A stretch of 63,257 nt of DNA, taken from Cupriavidus sp. IDO (lineage in GTDB: Bacteria > Pseudomonadota > Gammaproteobacteria > Burkholderiales > Burkholderiaceae). The position numbers and the translations under genes are program-made. Location: assembly GCF_000812465.1 (NCBI RefSeq), contig NZ_JWMA01000054.1:1-63257 (forward strand). Direction: 5' to 3'. The notes under the pieces are model-generated. The model ran no database searches. It saw nothing but the letters and a program-made list of their open reading frames with translations, and was not told the origin of the DNA. Below, piece after piece: positions 1 through 8,956 of this stretch (within the stretch, counting starts at the first letter, position 1; every line of letters begins with the position of its first letter).

Positions 1-94
1 CACAATCAACCGGAAACCGCAGGGACACAGCGGTCACGATAAAACGGAATCCGTGGTCACGATGCCGGAATGACCGGTCACAATCACCGGAATA
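1..94. mobile_element. Probable IS21-family insertion-sequence end (partial)
   Basis: Four imperfect direct repeats of about 20 bp lie at roughly 1-19, 31-50, 53-70 and 74-93, with a loose consensus of GGTCACRAT followed by a spacer and CGGAAT. Multiple short repeats at the ends are typical of IS21-family elements, where they bind the IstA transposase. No transposase is visible because the window starts here. The repeats stop where an open frame for a helix-turn-helix protein resumes, which suggests the element interrupted that gene. The family assignment is from memory of such ends and is not proven. Confidence 0.45.
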
Positions 95-97
95 CGC

Positions 98-178
98 ATC
101 ACCGTACTGAACCTGCTGAGAATCGCAAAGAAGCTTGGTATCTCGACTAGCGAACTACTTCAGAAGGCTGGACTGTAG
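98..178 (+). pseudogene. 3' fragment of an XRE-family HTH regulator
   Basis: The plus strand from about 98 reads ITVLNLLRIAKKLGIS and then TSELLQKAGL before a TAG stop at 176-178. This matches the usual end of an XRE/Cro helix-turn-helix protein, where the last helices read like LLRLAKALGVSLSELL. Only about 26 codons remain and there is no start codon, because the upstream part is replaced by the insertion-sequence-like repeats. It is read as a truncated regulator, possibly once part of a phage or restriction-modification control gene. Confidence 0.5.
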
Positions 179-482
179 TCGGTCCTCCACGGCGATCCAG
201 GCACGCCCCCACCCTTGGTAGATGACCGGATATCGAAGTAAGGGCAGTACCAAGCGGGGATAAGCAAGCCAGTCTTGCTTCGACAGCAAGCTCCTCGGCT
301 ACAAAGCGCGCCAGTGGTACGGCCGGAAACGGGCGGACAGGCGTCGAACGCGATCAGCCAGGCATCGAACAACGCATTCAGCGCAGCGATGAGCCGCTCG
401 CCGGATCAATGAAACGCGCGGCGTGGCACTTGGCGCCTGCGGCCGGAGCAGGCTCATTCGACCACGTCCCAACTGGACCGTG
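179..482. other. Intergenic, nothing recognised
   Basis: About 300 bases between the XRE fragment and the end of the hypothetical gene on the minus strand. Short open frames here show no family resemblance or ribosome binding site. I see no RNA gene or repeat. Confidence 0.4.
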
Positions 483-932
483 TCACGCTTCCTCCTCCGG
501 TGCCGGCGGGTCGCTGCTGAAACTGACTCTCCCTATGAGGGCGCGCCCATAGTGCGGTGGCTGAAACGCGACCGAGCAGGATGCGAGCCGTCCTGCAGCA
601 ATCAGCGTCACCACAAAGTCGAACTCTCTCTCCGACAGTTCCACAACCCCGTCCATAACGGGCTTCACGCGAATGAAGCTTCCGACCGAAGGGATCTCTG
701 CTTGTCCTACTTGGGGTTCGGCGACTGGAAATACGTGAATCGAAAAGACCGAGACGCCGGCCACCGGCTCGGTCAACTCGCCGTCGAGCGTTAACCAGGC
801 GCTACCCTTTCGCTCACGCGGTCCGCCGCGACGGCGTTCAGCGAGTACGTGAAGGGAGGCTCGCCAAGCGGTGATTACCCCGTCGCGGGTTAATAATGTC
901 GCTCGTGAAGGGCGCGTTCTTCGCTTACTCAT
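483..932 (-). CDS. Hypothetical protein, accessory block
   Basis: A 149-residue protein that I do not recognise. It starts with a basic segment (MSKRRTRPSR), followed by a stretch rich in beta-strand-like residues: LTLDGELTEPVAGVSVFSI, a VGSFIRVKP segment, and SEREFDFVVTLIAAGRL. It ends with an acidic tail (PPAPEEEA). No signal peptide or membrane segment is visible. I chose the ATG at 932 because the upstream extension has no ribosome binding site and looks non-coding. It lies downstream of, and on the same strand as, the ADP-ribosylglycohydrolase but is separated by about 310 bases, so co-transcription is uncertain. Confidence 0.6.
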   Translation of the reverse strand: MSKRRTRPSRATLLTRDGVITAWRASLHVLAERRRGGPRERKGSAWLTLDGELTEPVAGVSVFSIHVFPVAEPQVGQAEIPSVGSFIRVKPVMDGVVELSEREFDFVVTLIAAGRLASCSVAFQPPHYGRALIGRVSFSSDPPAPEEEA

Positions 933-1242
933 CACTTGGTTGCCATCTGTTACCGTCCTGATGCGCTTGATCCCCGGTGGCACCTGCTCTCGACCGCCGA
1001 CCCCATACTGGCTGGCGTGCAGCTGCTAATGCAAGCTGAGCAAAAGTGGTCGGGGGAGATCTCGACTGCCTTGCCTCTACCGGTGTCTGGGGCTCTGGCA
1101 CCGACAAGTGTCTTGAAGAAGCTCGACATTTGTCAGCTTGCTGTACACATTTCCCCCAAGCGCCTCTTCGTCAGCGAGAATCAACTCGACGGATCGGCTT
1201 GCGGAGATGGTCGAACGGAATGCCAGACCGGTAGCTATTCCG
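933..1242. other. Intergenic, nothing recognised
   Basis: About 310 bases between two minus-strand genes. Overlapping plus-strand open frames run into the ADP-ribosylglycohydrolase gene and lack ribosome binding sites. No terminator with a clear T-run is seen. Confidence 0.4.
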
Positions 1243-2244
1243 TCAGGTGCCATGGATGCCTTTTTCTAGACACTTTGTAAGCAACGCAGAAATCAACGGC
1301 GCAGCAATGTCATAGCCACGCAGCTGCTTAAGCCATCGCGCGGGAATACCGCCCGGCCCGAAGCGGATTCCCGCCAGCCCGCCGGCGACGCAGGCGGTCG
1401 TGTCGGTGTCATTTCCGAACAGGACGGCCGTCCTGACGACGTCCTCGAACGTCGACTCTTCGAGCGCCCGCCGCGCCGACCAGATCGTGTCGAGCACGTA
1501 GCCCGTGCCTCGCGGCGCGTCATGCTTCGGGAAGCCTCGCAGGACATCCAGCTCGCGTAGACATTCGCTGCCCTCCCGCGCATCAGGCCATGTCTTGTAG
1601 ACGGCTTCCAGACGACCGTCTGCCGATGCCCACGGGTCTGCCAGCCCGTGCAGATAGCCTATGGCGACTAGACAATAGAATGCACACGCGACCCGCGAGC
1701 GAGGATGGGCATGCGTGGGCAGCGATTGCAGGTGCGCCTCGCGCACGAGTGCCGAGTCGGTCCCCGCATGCAGGATGGCCAAGGGCAGGCAGCGCATCAG
1801 GCTGCCGTTGCCGTTGTCCATGACCTTAGCCCCGCCCGACTCGCGCGGCGACACGCCGTCCCGCAGATTGTCCAACGCGTCTGCCGTCTGGATGCCAACA
1901 TCAAAGACTTTGCTATCGACGGCTAAATAGCCGCGGTCCAGCCAGCGCAGCAGCCGGTCAGCGAAATCGACCAGCGAGAACTTGCCTTGTTGGACCAGGC
2001 TGGCCAGCAGGCACAAGGCCTGCGCTCCGTCGTCGGACCAGGTCCCCACTGGCACGCCGGTGTGAGCGCGCGGGAATCCGGCTGGCGGCTGCATCTCGAT
2101 CTGATCGCGAGCCGGTAGCCGCTGCGGCAAGTGAAATTCATACGGTACGCCAAGCGCATCGCCCACCAGCAAGCCCACCAGGCCACCCAGCTTGGCATGG
2201 GCGGGGTGCTGCTGCGCCAACCCCAGAAATCCATCATGGCTCAT
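1243..2244 (-). CDS. ADP-ribosylglycohydrolase family protein
   Basis: A 333-residue all-alpha protein of the ADP-ribosylglycohydrolase (DraG/ARH) family, whose members remove ADP-ribose from proteins or other acceptors using two metal ions. Visible family marks are GDALGVPYE near residue 30, WSDDGAQ near residue 70 (the first metal site, usually TDDT), DNGNGSLMR in the middle, and GNDTDTTACVAGGLAG near the C-terminus (the second metal site, usually GGDTDT). The ATG at 2244 has a strong GAGGAGG ribosome binding site, so the longer upstream reading is rejected. It follows metK by 120 bases on the same strand, suggesting a shared transcript. The substrate is unknown. The Thr-to-Gly change in the first motif may mark a subfamily. 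Confidence 0.88.
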   Translation of the reverse strand: MSHDGFLGLAQQHPAHAKLGGLVGLLVGDALGVPYEFHLPQRLPARDQIEMQPPAGFPRAHTGVPVGTWSDDGAQALCLLASLVQQGKFSLVDFADRLLRWLDRGYLAVDSKVFDVGIQTADALDNLRDGVSPRESGGAKVMDNGNGSLMRCLPLAILHAGTDSALVREAHLQSLPTHAHPRSRVACAFYCLVAIGYLHGLADPWASADGRLEAVYKTWPDAREGSECLRELDVLRGFPKHDAPRGTGYVLDTIWSARRALEESTFEDVVRTAVLFGNDTDTTACVAGGLAGIRFGPGGIPARWLKQLRGYDIAAPLISALLTKCLEKGIHGT

Positions 2245-2364
2245 TCGGTATCCTCCTCGACTGTTCTTCCGGGAAACATCCGCCTCGCCGGCGATTGCCG
2301 CCCTATCTCTCACACGCATGGCGCAGGCTAGCGCCCGCAGGCCTTGCGGCCCTATCGCGCGCCC

Positions 2365-3507
2365 TCACTGTTCCCAAGGCAGGCTGACATCCTCGCGACC
2401 GAAATGGCCGTAGGCCGCGGTCGGATAGTAGATCGGGCGTAGCAAGTCCAGAGTTTCAATGATGCCCTGGGGCCGCAGGTCAAATTCGTGTACGAGCTCG
2501 GCAGCGATATCACGTCGCGCGTCGCCTTCGGTCCCATACGTTTCTACCAGGAAGCTGACCGGCTCCGCCTCGCCGATCGCATAGGCGAGCTGCACCAGGG
2601 CACGCCGCGCCCAGCCGCGCGCCACGACCTGCCTGGCCAGGTAGCGTGCCATATAGGCCGCCGAGCGATCCACCTTGGAGGGGTCTTTGCCGGAGAAAGC
2701 ACCGCCGCCGTGGGGCGCCGCGCCACCATAGGTGTCGACGATGATCTTGCGACCGGTCAGCCCGGCATCGCCCTTCGGGCCGCCCGTGACGAAGCGCCCA
2801 GTGGGGTTGATCAAGCAGCGCAGTGCCTTGGCGCGCAAGTGCGCCGGAATCACCGGCTCGATCACGTGCTCCAGCACGGCGGCGCGCAGCGCTTCCAGCT
2901 CGATACCCGCGTCATGCTGTGTCGACAGCACCACCGCCTCGATCTGCGTTGGTCGGCCGTCGACGTAGCGGAAGCTCACCTGCGACTTCGCATCCGGCTG
3001 AAGCCAAGGCAAGGTGCCCTGCTGCCGCAGCTCGGCTTGCCGCCGCACCAGCCGATGCGCGTACACGATCGGTGCCGGCATCAGCTCCGGAGTCTCATCG
3101 GTGGCATAGCCGAACATCAGCCCTTGGTCCCCCGCGCCCAAGATGCCGTCGGCACGATCGACTCCCTGGTTGATGTCATGCGACTGGCCATTGAAGCGGA
3201 TTTGGACTTCGCAGCGCTGCGGGTCGATGCCAGTTTCAGCATCGCGATAGCCTGTCTCTCGCAGTACCGCGCGCACCAGCCCGTCGGCAGACTCGCGCAC
3301 CGCCTCGAAGTCATCGCGGCACCGGGTCTTGAATTCGCCGGCGACGACCACGCACTGGTCTGCGAGCAGCGTCTCGCAAGCGACGCGTGCATGGGGATCG
3401 CGCGCCAGGAAGGCGTCGAGGATGCGATCGGATATGCGGTCGGCCAACTTGTCCGGATGGCCAGCTGATACCGATTCCGAGGAGAATAGTCCGTTGCGAA
3501 TCGTCAT
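2365..3507 (-). CDS. metK: S-adenosylmethionine synthetase (accessory copy)
   Basis: A 380-residue methionine adenosyltransferase, which makes S-adenosylmethionine from methionine and ATP in the cytoplasm. The ATP/metal motif GHPDK is near residue 16, the signature [15 protein letters not shown] is near residue 120, and [13 protein letters not shown] followed by [19 protein letters not shown] lies near residues 230-270. All these look intact, so activity is expected. The start is fixed by AGGAGAG just before the ATG. The protein appears divergent (unusual C-terminus, many Arg/Ala substitutions) and sits in an accessory block between an unknown gene and an ADP-ribosylglycohydrolase, so it is probably a second copy beside a housekeeping metK elsewhere. 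It may serve the nearby SAM-dependent restriction-modification enzyme; that link is inference. Confidence 0.92.
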   Translation of the reverse strand: MTIRNGLFSSESVSAGHPDKLADRISDRILDAFLARDPHARVACETLLADQCVVVAGEFKTRCRDDFEAVRESADGLVRAVLRETGYRDAETGIDPQRCEVQIRFNGQSHDINQGVDRADGILGAGDQGLMFGYATDETPELMPAPIVYAHRLVRRQAELRQQGTLPWLQPDAKSQVSFRYVDGRPTQIEAVVLSTQHDAGIELEALRAAVLEHVIEPVIPAHLRAKALRCLINPTGRFVTGGPKGDAGLTGRKIIVDTYGGAAPHGGGAFSGKDPSKVDRSAAYMARYLARQVVARGWARRALVQLAYAIGEAEPVSFLVETYGTEGDARRDIAAELVHEFDLRPQGIIETLDLLRPIYYPTAAYGHFGREDVSLPWEQ

Positions 3508-3566
3508 GAATCTCTCCTGTGCCGCGCCCCGCTTGCCGTCGGAAGTGGAAGGGCACAGCCCGTTTG

Positions 3567-4013
3567 TCATCGAATGGAAAACGTATAGCCGGAGGTCAGC
3601 TCGGGCCATGGTGTGGGAAGGATCTGGCCGGCTCGGTACAGCCCGCGGCCGTACTTCCGGTAGAGAATCGCCAGCGCGAACAGCGGAGCATAGACAGGCG
3701 GCCCCGCGCGCGAGAAGCCGAGGTAGGTCAGATCTCCTGCGCCGGCCGAAAATTCCGCGTGGACAGCATGAAAGAACGCATCGCTCTTCGTCACGCATCC
3801 GCGCTCGTCGGCGATCAGCTTCGCGTACTTCCGGCTCCGCTCCTGGCGCGCATTGGTGTAGAGCCCCATCAGGTCGGCATGTTCGTGGTCTCCGATAATC
3901 TCGACACGCACACGCGGCGGCACACGCTGCGCCAGGTACATTGGAAAATGCACCAGATCGAAGCTGTGCCTGCGCAGAGCGTCGTCATCCACGGCGATGC
4001 TGGTATGAGACAT
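3567..4013 (-). CDS. Hypothetical protein upstream of metK
   Basis: A 148-residue protein with no family I can name. It begins [20 protein letters not shown]. It contains a basic-acidic stretch ([21 protein letters not shown]) and a hydrophobic segment near residue 110 ([22 protein letters not shown]). That segment is too short and broken by charge to be a confident membrane helix. The ATG at 4013 has GGAG-like bases in AAAAGGAGCGG upstream. It lies 60 bases before metK on the same strand and is probably co-transcribed with it. Confidence 0.6.
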   Translation of the reverse strand: MSHTSIAVDDDALRRHSFDLVHFPMYLAQRVPPRVRVEIIGDHEHADLMGLYTNARQERSRKYAKLIADERGCVTKSDAFFHAVHAEFSAGAGDLTYLGFSRAGPPVYAPLFALAILYRKYGRGLYRAGQILPTPWPELTSGYTFSIR

Positions 4014-4306
4014 AGTCCGCTCCTTTTGCACGCCGCCTTCAGCGGACAGGCGCCCACAGCGCGGGAATGGACCTCGGGAACGCCGGACGGGCGTCCCCTC
4101 TGGCAACGCACTCGGCCACGGGCAGGTATGAAGCGGGCGAGCCCGGTCGGATGGCCGCGAGGCGAGCAGGGATGGCAGTCATCTCGATCTCCTGTTTAGC
4201 CGCGTTTGACAAATTGTCGGGAGCGGCAAGCTGGAACAAATCCCCCCGGTCCTTTCCCAATTGCGGGCGGCGGACCAGCCGTTTCTCAATCTGAGTTTCT
4301 CTGTAA

Positions 4307-4747
4307 CTATCGCAAGAGAATAAGTTGCGGCCCGGCATCCGCGCCGGACCAGACGATGGCGTTCTGGCCGAGTTGCGTACCCAGTGCCTTGGCGTCGTCC
4401 AAGGCGAGGCCAAGCACGAGGAAGCTCTCCTCTCCCGGCCATCCGTTGGCGGGATGCTGGCCAATGCCGTCAATGAAGCGCAGGCCGCGTTGCTGAAGGG
4501 TCTGCGCCAAAGCCTGCTGCCGTTCGAGATTGCGAGCCGGCTCCTGCTGCTCGCTGAAGGGATTCCATGCCGTGACAAAGGCGCTGCAGGCAACGCTGGC
4601 CGTCTCGTGCAGCGCAGCTAGCACAGGGTTGGCCTCGCCCACCTTCAAAGTGGTGGGCGTGCTGCCATGCACGTGGTAGTGGGTCTCCAGGTAAGCCTGG
4701 ATGACATCGCGGGGAATCTCTGAACCAGAAAACACAAAACCCTCCAT
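4307..4747 (-). CDS. DUF3293 domain protein
   Basis: A protein of up to 146 residues matching the DUF3293 pattern: an opening helix with AYLETHYHV, LKVGEANPVLAALH, then TAWNPFSEQQEPARN in the middle, WPGEESFLVLGL, and a final LGQNAIVWSGADAGPQLI. Its biochemical role is unknown. The start is uncertain. The ATG at 4747 has no upstream ribosome binding site, whereas a GTG at 4735, four codons inside, is preceded by GGAGGG. That GGAGGG can pair with a CCTCCC-type sequence just upstream, forming a hairpin over the start. It is the first of several same-strand genes leading to metK. Confidence 0.72.
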   Translation of the reverse strand: MEGFVFSGSEIPRDVIQAYLETHYHVHGSTPTTLKVGEANPVLAALHETASVACSAFVTAWNPFSEQQEPARNLERQQALAQTLQQRGLRFIDGIGQHPANGWPGEESFLVLGLALDDAKALGTQLGQNAIVWSGADAGPQLILLR

Positions 4748-4757
4748 TCAAGGAGGG
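4740..4757 (-). promoter_or_regulatory. Inverted repeat covering the start of the DUF3293 gene
   Basis: On the coding (minus) strand CCCTCC and GGAGGG are separated by TTGAAT, giving a six-base-pair stem. The GGAGGG arm is the only ribosome-binding-like sequence near the two candidate starts, so folding could hide it. Seen directly; the regulatory meaning is inference. Confidence 0.35.
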
Positions 4758-5105
4758 TCGACGCGTTACCCGCTTGGTTGCTCCTACAGGAGCCACATCC
4801 GCTTTCGCGATCCACCTTGCCCGGGGAGGCAGGTTGGCATGGGCGTCGACCCAATTCACAATGCGTTTGCATTAGACCACGCGCTATCCCAGCGCGTCAA
4901 GCGCTTCTGACCTACTCTGGGTCAGTCAAAAACCCGTGCAGATCAGGATGGAGATGAAATCCCAGATCGACAGCCATGTGCCATGGCATCCCATATGACC
5001 TCGCGCGCCCCTCCCAAGCCGAGCCCGAGATCGCCGCCGTCTTTGCGATCATCGGCGTGAGGGGCGCGTTTTTCGCTTACGCACTGGGGGACTCGCGCAC
5101 CCACT
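4758..5105. other. Intergenic between the restriction enzyme and DUF3293 genes
   Basis: About 350 bases without a convincing gene. It should hold the terminator of the restriction-modification gene or the promoter of the DUF3293 series. A GAGGGGCGCGTTTTTCGC stretch near 5060-5078 is T-rich, but I cannot draw a clean stem for it. Confidence 0.35.
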
Positions 5106-8039
5106 CTATCGCGCCCTCGTGACGCCTCCCCGTGCCTCCCGCCTGACTGGGTCCCCTAAGGCTCCGAAACAATCGGTAGTAATCAGCCCCGCTGCATTCT
5201 TGAAAGTGAGGGGCACTCCAGGACCGGTGACGGCGTTGCCAGCACTGATCATGCTCGCAACTTCCGCGTTTAAGTCGAGCACTTGCTGCAGCAGGTCCTT
5301 CTTGGCAGAAAATCCATAAGCCTTTAGTGCTGCCGCATCAAGGGCGTCGTGTGCGTCCTTTAGTGGGTTCTTCCCCGGAAGGTCAAGGGTCCGATATAAG
5401 ACTCGAAGACCTGTCCCATGCTGCTTAGCCGCTTCCTCCCGAACGCGCCGCAGCTCTCGTCCCGCCGCAGCAACAGCTTCCACCTGCGCCTCGCTAGGCG
5501 CCTGCGGCCAAGGAAAGGTGTGGAACACGGACTCCGAGGTGTACCTCGGGTCCGACTTCATGTTCGAACACTTGGAATGAAACCACTGATAGTGAGCGTT
5601 CGACTGGAGAATTCCAAAGCTGTAGTCGTCAGACAAGGCGAAGGCTTGAAGAGCGTCACCGGGGCGGACGTGCGAACTCACGAAGGCCAGCAACGGCCGT
5701 TTGGTCACGCGCGAGCATGCAAGGTAACGCGGCAGCGTAGCGATAGTCGCAAGGAGTTCTTTGCGCGGTCGCCAATGCTGCCACCACGCTGTCAGCGACG
5801 ACGACCTTTCAGAGTCCCCTTCCTCTGCTGCTTCCTGGATGTCCGGCAGGACTTCGGTCCTCAGTCGTTCGAAGGGAAGCATATAGGCTTGTGCCTCCAG
5901 GATGGACTTCGCTCCGAAGTCGATGAGCCATCTGGAAGCTTTACCAGGGCCGAGAATGTCGTCGCCGATCATGTATGGATGGATGACCTCCTGGTTACGC
6001 GCATTTGCCGTGACCATCGCTGCACGCTCGGTTGGAGACAGCACGAAGCCGGCATGACCAGGCGTGATGCCCTGGCACACAACGACTGTCTCATTAACCG
6101 AGAGGACCCGCGCCTTCGAGACATCTACTTTGTCTGATAGGGCGGAGTTGATGTGCGGGACCTCCCGCATGTCAAGCTCATATTGCTTAGACGCGTTTCC
6201 GGTCCTCCAAGAACGCTTTGCGCCCGTCTTTGATGGTTTGGCCTTGAACCAGAGGCGTCGCGCGTTCGGAAGAAGCTTCTTGTCCTGAGTCTTCACCCAA
6301 TTAGCGATAGATACATGGACATTGGCTTCACCAGACCACGGCTGATTGTCTACTGCATCAATGATCGTGCCGGACGCGGCGATGTGGTCGAGGCCTCCCA
6401 AGCGCGACGCGTTATTGCGCACATTCTGTGTACCAACAAGACCCGCGCGGCCTGCCACGGGATCGGCTACCGTGCACGGCTTAAGCTCGTCGTGAGCGCG
6501 CCGGAGCCAATAGACGCAGAAGTCGGCCATGCCCGGCACTTCAGGGTAAGCCCGACGAACTGCCTTGACGTAGCCAGCTCCGTAGTTGGGCTTCAGGAGC
6601 TTTGCGCCAAGAAAGGGGGGATTGCCCACGATGACATCCGTCTTGAACCACGGGGCACGCGAGCCGTCGCTATTGATGAGAGCGTCGCCGGTTCGGAAGT
6701 TGGCATCGAGATTGTCGAGCGGCAGAGCGGCTTCACTGATGTGCAGCTCGTCAATTGATAGCTTGTGCGCAAGCATCATGGTGACCTTCGCGATGTCGAT
6801 GGCGAAGGGATTGATGTCCATGCCAAAGAAGTTGCGCGTGGAGACAAAGCCAAACGGTCTCTGTCTAGGGTCCACGCTCTTATACTCGGCAGCCATACGC
6901 TCGTAGATGCGCGCCTCCAGCCGCTTCAACTCCCGGTAGGCGATGTAGAGGAAATTGCCACTGCCGCAGGCCGGGTCCAAGACAGTGAAGTTCTCGATGC
7001 GGGCCAGCAATTCCTTGAGTCGGCTTAGGGTAGACGCCGATTCGATTTGCGCAGTCCATGGTGCGACGATCGTCGGCCCCACCACCTTCATGATGTCCAC
7101 GGCACTGGTGAAATGCGCGCCCTCGGCATGTCGCTGCGCCTTTCCGAGCGAGTGCTCGAAGATGGTCCCGAATATCTCTGGCCGGACCTTGGACCAGTCG
7201 AACTGTGCGGCCTCCTTCACCAGTGTCAGCTCATCCGCCTGTAACTCCACGCGCGCCGGTTCGGCGAACAGCCCACCGTTGAAGTAGGGCACTCCCTTGA
7301 AGCGGCCTCCTTTTACGCCCCCTTTTGCGTTCATGGCCTCAAATAGACCACCGAGCAAGTCGTGTGTGTCCTGAGGGCTCTTGCAGTCGTCAAGGACCTT
7401 GGTAACAAGATACTTGTCCATCAGGCCGATGTCCTCAGAGAAGAGGGCCATGAGCATCTGCAGTGTAAAGCGCTGCGCGAGAGGTTGCTCGATGCCGCGC
7501 TTGGTCATTGAGTTGAAGCACACGGCCAGCTTGTCTGCGGCCTGGCGAGTCACGCTTTCCTGGTGATTGCCGAACACCGGCGCCACATCCCCCGGGAACA
7601 TGAAGTTCAGCGGGCCGTACTTGGCCGACAGCTCGCTGAGCTTGATCGTATCGACCGGGGTGTCGAGCTGAGTCTCAAAGTCATAGACCCAGAACTCGTC
7701 AAAGTTGCACAGTACCGCATAGCGCGGCCGATTAGGTACGAGTCGAGTCCAGTAGGTGAACGCTTGGCTGTAGTGTTTGCTGAGGTCTGCGCCCCGCTTC
7801 TTCATCTCGATTACGACAACGGGCTTCCACACCAAATCCGCGAAGGACGTGCCACCACTGGTGTTCTTGACACGCTCCTCGCATTGGGCGCCAGCCTCCT
7901 TTAGGCCCGACCAACCGAAGGCTTGGAAAAGGCGGTCCAGAAAGATCTGTGCCTCCCCCTTTTCATCACCCTTGATGTGTTTGCCGGCCCATTCCGTGAA
8001 GGCATTGAGCTTGTTGATCTTCTCTGCTGCAGTGTTCAT
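5106..8039 (-). CDS. Single-chain (MmeI-like) type II restriction-modification enzyme
   Basis: A 977-residue protein combining an endonuclease, a SAM-dependent DNA methyltransferase and target recognition in one chain, as in the type IIG/IIL (MmeI) family. The PD-(D/E)xK nuclease core is visible as D68, then E78-M-K80 in FADLVWKPVVVIEMKK. A helical linker follows. Methyltransferase motif I is DPACGSGNFL near residue 355, and the catalytic NPPF, typical of adenine-N6 enzymes, is at 473-476. The region after about 560 should be the target recognition domain and the last 100 residues a helical C-terminal domain. The ATG at 8039 follows GGGAG; an ATG six codons upstream is also possible. No separate methylase or specificity gene is nearby, as expected for this class. 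The recognition site cannot be read from sequence alone. Confidence 0.9.
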   Translation of the reverse strand: MNTAAEKINKLNAFTEWAGKHIKGDEKGEAQIFLDRLFQAFGWSGLKEAGAQCEERVKNTSGGTSFADLVWKPVVVIEMKKRGADLSKHYSQAFTYWTRLVPNRPRYAVLCNFDEFWVYDFETQLDTPVDTIKLSELSAKYGPLNFMFPGDVAPVFGNHQESVTRQAADKLAVCFNSMTKRGIEQPLAQRFTLQMLMALFSEDIGLMDKYLVTKVLDDCKSPQDTHDLLGGLFEAMNAKGGVKGGRFKGVPYFNGGLFAEPARVELQADELTLVKEAAQFDWSKVRPEIFGTIFEHSLGKAQRHAEGAHFTSAVDIMKVVGPTIVAPWTAQIESASTLSRLKELLARIENFTVLDPACGSGNFLYIAYRELKRLEARIYERMAAEYKSVDPRQRPFGFVSTRNFFGMDINPFAIDIAKVTMMLAHKLSIDELHISEAALPLDNLDANFRTGDALINSDGSRAPWFKTDVIVGNPPFLGAKLLKPNYGAGYVKAVRRAYPEVPGMADFCVYWLRRAHDELKPCTVADPVAGRAGLVGTQNVRNNASRLGGLDHIAASGTIIDAVDNQPWSGEANVHVSIANWVKTQDKKLLPNARRLWFKAKPSKTGAKRSWRTGNASKQYELDMREVPHINSALSDKVDVSKARVLSVNETVVVCQGITPGHAGFVLSPTERAAMVTANARNQEVIHPYMIGDDILGPGKASRWLIDFGAKSILEAQAYMLPFERLRTEVLPDIQEAAEEGDSERSSSLTAWWQHWRPRKELLATIATLPRYLACSRVTKRPLLAFVSSHVRPGDALQAFALSDDYSFGILQSNAHYQWFHSKCSNMKSDPRYTSESVFHTFPWPQAPSEAQVEAVAAAGRELRRVREEAAKQHGTGLRVLYRTLDLPGKNPLKDAHDALDAAALKAYGFSAKKDLLQQVLDLNAEVASMISAGNAVTGPGVPLTFKNAAGLITTDCFGALGDPVRREARGGVTRAR

Positions 8040-8646
8040 GGGGCTCCCGGGTGTCATTGTCCGATGTCCGTCGAACGGCGGGCACTTATTTGTGTTTTCA
8101 GTCAGCACGCTTCGGTAAGGCTTGGGTTCGGCTCTCGCCACGCATCAAAGGCTTCCAGCATCTGCGGAGTTGGCTGGCTCGCTTAGTCCGGATCCGGGCG
8201 CGCAGTTGCTCGTTCTGGATGACCTCGCCATGCTGCTCTACCTGCAGGCACAAGCTCGAGCACGACAGAATGGGCTCACAAGACCGAGGCATTATGACCC
8301 AAAGAATCAGCTGCGGCAGTCCAGATTCTCGAAGTTGCAAACAGCAGAGGGCTTCCCTTCAACTTTCCCTGACTCAAATGGTTGGGGACTAAAGCACCAA
8401 CACTGCGAGTCACCAGGCACGATACCTCCTGCATTGCGCCTATCCTCCGCGGGCTGGTTTTGTTGCGGACGAATTCTAAAGGTCTCGTGGCACGGTAGAA
8501 GATCGCCTCACACGAGGCCCTTACCCACTTGCAGGATCGCAACACCCCTCAATCGAGGGGAAGAGGAAGCGGATTAATTTGGGGCAGAGTAGCGTGAGCC
8601 CCCGTTCTCACCGCGAAACATGCCAAGACGTCGGCGTCGTCCAACG
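8040..8646. other. Intergenic, 600 bases, no gene recognised
   Basis: Lies between the divergently oriented restriction-modification gene and a small membrane protein gene, so it should contain both promoters. A short hairpin CCCCTCAATCGAGGGG sits near 8545-8560 without a T-run. Overlapping short open frames on both strands have no ribosome binding sites. The composition is notably less GC-rich than the core genome. Confidence 0.4.
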
Positions 8647-8910
8647 ATGAATCAACTTCAAACCCGATTTATTCGGGAAGCCTTCCAATGGTGGATGTAC
8701 GCCTTTCTGGCCTTAGTCGTCGCCTATGGGGTCAACACGATCCCATGCATGGCGGTGCGTAGCCTTGCTACCGCGGTGCCGTGCCAGCCAGCCCTACCGA
8801 TCGCCTACGCCGCCTGGCCCATCCTTGCACTCATTGGCTGCGCCGTCGGCGCATGGCGCTTCTACCGCGACTACTATTGCGGCGACATTGCGCGAGACTT
8901 CTACGATTAG
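8647..8910 (+). CDS. Small membrane protein, hypothetical
   Basis: An 87-residue protein with two clear hydrophobic stretches: about residues 14-33 (WWMYAFLALVVAYGVNTI) and about 50-70 (IAYAAWPILALIGCAVGAW). It has a short basic N-terminus and a charged end (RDYYCGDIARDFYD), so a two-helix inner-membrane protein is likely. I took the ATG at 8647 because the hydrophobic pattern starts soon after it; an in-frame ATG nine codons upstream is possible. The family is unknown. The gene is convergent with the membrane/coiled-coil gene at 8957-9820. Confidence 0.55.
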   Translation: MNQLQTRFIREAFQWWMYAFLALVVAYGVNTIPCMAVRSLATAVPCQPALPIAYAAWPILALIGCAVGAWRFYRDYYCGDIARDFYD

Positions 8911-8956
8911 CCCTACATGGCTCAATGAGAGCTCACATAAAGTCGATTGGCAGGGC

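Noticed and set aside
160..372. A 70-residue minus-strand open frame near the left end
   Set aside because: Overlaps the end of the XRE fragment and shows no coding character.
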